NCBI GenBank assembly: GCA_022264855.1 | Contig: JABYQU010000025.1 | Coordinates: 310,001 to 374,000 of the forward strand | Reading direction: 5' to 3' | From: Lenzites betulinus | Lineage: Eukaryota > Basidiomycota > Agaricomycetes > Polyporales > Polyporaceae | DNA length: 64,000 nt | Shown: positions 59,453 through 64,000 of the stretch, piece after piece | How positions within the stretch are numbered: position 1 is the first letter of the stretch | Layout: every line of letters starts with the position of its first letter | Position numbers and translations under genes: made by a program | Notes under the pieces: generated by a model | The model's database searches: none | The model's input: the letters and a program-made list of their open reading frames with translations, nothing else | Told to the model about the DNA's origin: nothing

Positions 59453-60976
59453 TCATGCAAGAGCGGCGAAGCCGACCGAGTTGTCGTCGACCGAGAAAGC
59501 GGTGTACACGCCCTTCATGAAACTGTTGGTTCCGTGTCAACATAGACGATCGTAGGCATGCATGTCCAGCACTCACGTGTCTCCGAGGAGCCAGGTGGTC
59601 GAACCGCCTGGGAGAGAGAGGGGCTGCAGGGCTCCCGCGCAGTCGCCGTTCGCAGCCTGGCCGATGTTGAACCTGCGTGCATCACGAGCACCGGTCAGCG
59701 ATCCGTGTCCCTCGCTACAGCCGCATGGCAATACTTACTCATCGGTGGAGATTGCCCACGTCTTCCCGCCCCAGCTGAACGAGAGCTCGGGGACCTGGTC
59801 GCACGGGAAGGTGTACACCTCGTCGCGCGAGTCGAAGCTCGAGCCCGGGATGCTCTCGTAGAACTTGTCGACCGTGTTCGGTTGCGCGGCCATGAGCGTG
59901 GTGCCGGAGTCGATGATCGTCTGCAGGCCGGTCGCGTACGACTTGCCGTTGAGCGTGAGCTTCCCGCTGCCGATCTGCCAGAAGCCCGACGTCGAGGTGA
60001 CGGGGTGGTACTCGATGGAGCCCGTGTAGAGGCGCGTGTTCGTTCCGCCGATGTAGAGCTCGGAGCCGGACTCGGCGAGCTTGAAGCCGAAGACGCCCTC
60101 GGAGACGGCACCCTGCTTGACCGCGGTGACGAAGAACGGGTCCTGTATAGCGGGGCGTTTGTATTGAGATATCAAGATGAAGGTTCGGGAATACGTACGT
60201 GGCCCAAAGCCGAGAGCGCAGTTAGCCCGAGACCGAGCAGGCCGTCCGCGGGATCTTCCCTGAACTCCGTGGATTCGGAGGTGACGCCAGAGAAGTACTG
60301 GTTGGTGACGGTAGCACCGCCAACGGAAACTATTGCGGGATGCTATTAGCAGAGATCGCGGGCATTACTCAATCACACTGACCGGTGTCGGTGAAGACGC
60401 TGCCCTGGGCGTTGGAGCCGTCGCCGTAGTTGATCGAGAACGAGCCCCGCTGGGACTTGCTCGTCGACGAGCGCGAAGAGCTGTACTGCTTGTGCGACGT
60501 GCAGGTCGAGCAGCTCGTCGAGGGCACCCAGAGGTCGGAGGATCCGGTGTCGAAGTCGACGACGAAGCTCTGCGCCGGGCTACCAATCGTGATAGACCCG
60601 GTCCACTCCAGGTCGTCCTCCTGGTCCGTCAGAGCGACGCCAGTGCGCTTGACAAACGCCGAGGTGTCGACGTCGGGGTAGAGCTCCTTGAACTTCTCGG
60701 TGCCGAGGTTGCGCTCCATGTTGATCAGGTTACGCTGGTACTTGCTGTGAGGTAACAGATACTTGTCAGCGGTGAACAATGGCGGTCGAAGTGCATGTAT
60801 TACCCCTCGAGCTTGGCACGGGCAGCGGCGAACTTCGTGGCATCGAGCGTGCCGTTCGCATGGGTCAGAGAGCCGCGCTTGGAGAGAGCAATAGGGATAC
60901 CGCGCTCCTGCGTGACGGGCGACGCAGAGGCGAGCAGGGCGAGAGCGGTGGTGAGAAAAGCGGTCTTGCAGAACAT
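59453..60976 (-). CDS. Secreted pepsin-like aspartic protease (polyporopepsin type)
   Basis: An extracellular A1-family endopeptidase active at acid pH. Six exons (60976-60804, 60744-60383, 60329-60199, 60142-59739, 59672-59577, 59522-59453) close to 411 aa. The signal peptide is MFCKTAFLTTALALLASAS; a propeptide runs to about residue 91 where KR offers a processing site before TGVALTDQEDD. The first catalytic aspartate is Asp123 in DFDTGSSDLW, the flap tyrosine lies in FSINYGDGS, and the second is Asp300 in IIDSGTTLM. WLL in TTWLLGDTFMKGVYTAFS is the usual closing strand. A Ser-rich loop with two cysteines (TSCSTCTSHKQYSSS) follows the first Asp motif. No GPI signal at the C-terminus (ends FAALA), so it should be freely secreted. 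Confidence 0.93.
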
Positions 60977-62280
60977 CTTGACTGGTGCTGACGCTGAAGC
61001 TGAGTAACCCGAGAGCTGAGCTGGCTGAGTGGAGAACAGGAGAGGTCCTGATGAGGGTCAAGGGAGTCGTCGAGCCCTTCTTATACTCATCCGGTATGTT
61101 GTGGAGCATGTGCAGCACTCGGACCCAATTGCTGAGGGGAGATCAGAGGTTGGAGCGTCCATGAGGTAACCATAGGTTTAGCGACATCCTGGCGGTGTTC
61201 AACCGTTGTCGATGCTCGGAATCATGGAAGATACGACGGTCATGATGCGGGGACACCTTCCGGCATGACGTACCACAAGCATGCTGCAGTGAATGTACAC
61301 CACGCATGTTTGAATGTTCAATGGAGGATTGAAGGGCAAAGTTGTACTTATTCCTCATAGCCTACGAAGAGTATAAAGAGAGTGAGCAGGTGAGCCGCCT
61401 TCAGTCCATACAGACAATGCGTGGGCGTTATTTTGAGAAACCTACTCTGGCTGGTTTCCCAGGACATGTAGCAAGTCCGTATGGTTAAGCACCGGGCCAT
61501 TCATTTGCGTGATCGAGGATTGTGGACCATCACAGTGCGTCTAACCGATGAAGTATTTTTGGAGCATGCTGTTGCGATCTCCATAAGCTCCCGTATCACA
61601 GCTTCATACAAAACATGACAAGCTGACATTGATACTCAACATCTTCACCCGAAGCCGTCTCCATATCACCGAACATGGTGTTGAGCGCCAGTGCACACGT
61701 TGGTCACCATTGCGGCGGTGACAGCAACGCCGCCAACGCGCGTGGTTGATGTGCCACGGGACCGGGAAGAGCGGGGTAGCTCATGGCGAGAGCTAACGCC
61801 GACGTTCAGTGCCTCCGGCGACACCGAGAGATTACCGGCTGTCGCGGTATGCGGTGAAGGTTGCCAGATGGCTAGAAGCTCATTGGCGATTCATGAGATG
61901 AGCACCATATGGTGGGCTGTAGAATAACACAAACAAGATGAGTAAAGTTATTGATAAGTGTGGCGCGGAACATACCTCCAGTACTACATAATAGCCAGCA
62001 AAAGAGCGGATGCTAGTAGTAATCGCAGTGGAAGCCGCAGCAGTAGGATGAAGTGTCAGACGAAAAAGTTGTGGTGCAGTATAGGTGCCGCACGTGGGAG
62101 CCACGCGAGCATGACGCGCCGTCGCGCCGCCCTCCACGCACTCTTTCGTCCTCCAACGCAACTCTCCCAGCCCTCCCTCCGCGCCCGCTAGACTGCTACA
62201 CTATCCTTGTACTATCCTACGAAGCCCCCTAGACGACCCCACGAGACATACGCTCTCAGAAAAACGCTCTCGGTCCCGCC
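60977..62280. other. Intergenic region; no gene recognised
   Basis: About 1.3 kb between divergent protease and mitochondrial-protein genes; protease promoter at its left end (CTTATACTC near 61079 reads as a weak TATA on the minus strand). Confidence 0.55.
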
Positions 62281-63537
62281 ATGCACGCTACGAGGATAGC
62301 GCGCAACGCGACGCGTTCGATGCGCATCGTCGCGCTGCCGCTCACCCGGCCCCCCAAGCCGCTGCACGGCAACGCCGCGGGGCAGCTCACGTACTACCAC
62401 TTCATCACGCCCCCTGAAAACACAAAGACGACGACGTGGGCGAAGTGGGCGGTCACGAAGGCGTCGGATCTCTGGGCCGGGTTCGGGAAGGCCCCAGAGG
62501 GCCACTGGAAAGTGAGTTTGGAGTTTGCACCCCGTGCTGCGCTCGTGCCGTGTGTTCATCCCGATATGTGGCCCGTTAGCGCAGAGCATTCGTGTACGGG
62601 GAACGCCTGATCGACCGCCTCGAGTTCGAGGAGCTCGCGCTCAAGTCACTCGACCCCTCCCTCGGCCCGAGTCTCTCGAGCATCGTCCACCCGTCTGCGA
62701 AGGAGGAGACGGCGCCCGTGGTTTGTGCTTTCCGCCCGCTTCTCGATGGCCGTGCCAATCCGTTGACGCAGTCGCTCCTCCCCAACGGTCGATGACCCTC
62801 GCTTCGCGTCTCGTTGCTACGCGTGCACGCCCGCTTTCAGCACATCCCGCTGGTGTACCCGCCCTCGGCGTGCGCGTCGCCGCTCCCGCACCTCCAAACG
62901 CTGGTCGAGAAGCGCGCCCCGCGGCATAAGAAGGGCTTCGTGTTCTGGCTCGCGGTGTCCCCGCTCACCGCGCCGTTCATGATCATCCGTGAGTCCTCCC
63001 GACCCGATCGCGCACGGAGGGTTCCTAACGAACGGGGCGGCGTGCAGCGATCATCCCGAACTTCCCGTTCTTCTTCTGTATATGGCGCTCATGGTCGCAC
63101 TACCGAGGTACGCACACCACCCGACCCGCCTGGGCCTGACGCGAACGCGGGCTGACTCTGGGATAGCGTACAAGGCGTCGCACTACCTTGAGGGATTCCT
63201 GAAGCAGGGCGCCATCGCCCCACAGGCGAGCACCGCGCTCGACGCCATCTACGCAAAATACGCGCCCCAGCCCGTCTCCGCCCCCACTCCCTCAGCAGCC
63301 GTGGAGCACTCCGCGGGGAAGGAACAGCCCCCGCCCGCGTCTGAGCACGCGTCTCAGTCACCGGAGGACGAGCACGACGCGGCGGCGCACGGGGTGCAGC
63401 TGCTGCTCACGAAGGAGGCCGTGCCGGAGCTCGAGCAAGCGCTCGCCATCCCCGAGGGCTCGACGTTCGCTGCGGACGTGTACCGGGCGCTCGAGCAGGC
63501 GCGTCTGCGGCTCTCGGAGGGCGGGCGGAAGGCATAG
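62281..63537 (+). CDS. Mitochondrial K+/H+ exchange-related protein (Mit_KHE1 family)
   Basis: A protein of the family implicated in mitochondrial K+/H+ exchange at the inner membrane. Five exons (62281-62511, 62580-62720, 62841-62988, 63048-63107, 63167-63537) close to 316 aa. The N-terminus (MHATRIARNATRSMRIVALPL) is basic and hydroxylated, suiting a mitochondrial presequence. Family blocks are YYHFITPPENTKTTTWAKW, SDLWAGFGKAPEGHWK, YGERLIDRLEFEELALKSLD, then a hydrophobic region (GFVFWLAVSPLTAPFMIIP and IIPNFPFFFCIWRSWSHYRA) with two short membrane spans, and KASHYLEGFL. The C-terminal 110 residues are Pro/Ala/Glu-rich and variable. The acceptor of exon 2 was set at 62580 because it alone restores YGERLIDRL in frame. 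Confidence 0.88.
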
Positions 63538-64000
63538 AGCCGCAGAGACTCAGAGCCGCGCCCGGTCGAGGGGCGCGGGCGCGGTGGAACATCTGGATTC
63601 TGGACGGTGGCGGCGCTACATGATAGACCTGTATAATTTCCGAATGCTCACCGCTCTGAGGGCGCGCTCTTACTGAATACCGAATGCGCGTGGGCTGAAT
63701 TTCGAACCTGAGTTATTGAATGAGTGGGGCGTGCGCCGGCCGGGGTAAACCCGGCATGCTGTGGTGATACCACGGACGTGCGTGCGTGCGTGCGTGCGCC
63801 GCCGCGGGGTGTGTAGATTGTACAAGCAAACAAGCCCGAGAAGAGAAGGCTACAGGGGGGTAGATGGGATGATGATAAGACCGCGACGCACCCGCGGAGA
63901 AACCCAGTGTATGCAGTGTATGTGTGTGTGTGAAGTGCGTGCAGCACGGTGCGTGGAGGGGCAGCAAGCCCCCTCCAAATCTGCCCGCCCGCCAGCCCTC
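63538..64000. other. 3' flank and window end; microsatellite
   Basis: No gene recognised. A (TGCG)n microsatellite lies at about 63777-63798 and a short TG-rich tract near 63909-63932. Confidence 0.6.

Overview
The window looks like nuclear DNA of a filamentous Agaricomycete (Basidiomycota), most likely a white-rot polypore. The evidence is dense spliceosomal introns of about 45-65 nt with GT..AG ends, GC-rich exons, agaricomycete-type F-box/beta-propeller proteins, a class II secreted haem peroxidase of the lignin-peroxidase type and a polyporopepsin-like aspartic protease. No prokaryotic operon, CRISPR, rRNA or convincing tRNA signal was seen. All gene models were assembled by eye from splice sites, with reading-frame closure checked exon by exon; the exception is the middle of the SLIP-GC-like gene.

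Layout. 0-7 kb: the 3' end of SMC6 (+), a 1.7 kb dispersed repeat, then gene A (-), an unrecognised 1,214-aa acidic protein with tandemly duplicated exons, SIM-like motifs and many SUMO-site consensus motifs. 7-19 kb: an F-box protein (+), an FAD-dependent fumarate-reductase/tricarballylate-dehydrogenase-like enzyme (+), a convergent alpha/beta hydrolase (-) and an F-box/beta-propeller protein (-). 19-31 kb, all on the minus strand: lignin peroxidase, a Ulp2/SENP6-7-type SUMO protease, a KRE6/SKN1 beta-glucan synthesis protein and a ZIP9-like zinc transporter. 32-41 kb: two paralogous small secreted proteins (+ and -) bracket a SLIP-GC-like large GTPase (-) and a C2-domain protein (-). 42-46 kb: the second copy of the 1.7 kb repeat and gene B (-), a paralog of gene A. 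47-49 kb: HRI1 (+) and a small membrane protein (+). 49.3-55.1 kb: a gene-poor GC-rich block holding a near-perfect 241-bp inverted repeat. 55-64 kb: an ICMT-family methyltransferase (+), a phytanoyl-CoA-dioxygenase-like enzyme (-), a small conserved-looking acidic protein (-), a secreted aspartic protease (-) and a mitochondrial K+/H+ exchange-related protein (+).

Most genes are ordinary housekeeping or secretome genes without an obvious common pathway. The most unusual content is the gene A/gene B family. Gene A combines three tandem exons that each encode a V-V-V-R-[VI] hydrophobic core followed by E-E-S-D-S (the layout of a SUMO-interacting motif) with eight psi-K-x-E sites. The window also carries a Ulp2-type SUMO protease and SMC6, whose complex contains a SUMO ligase; that proximity may be chance. 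Each member of the family is followed about 20 bp downstream by the same 1.7 kb repeat, which is far better conserved than the genes themselves.
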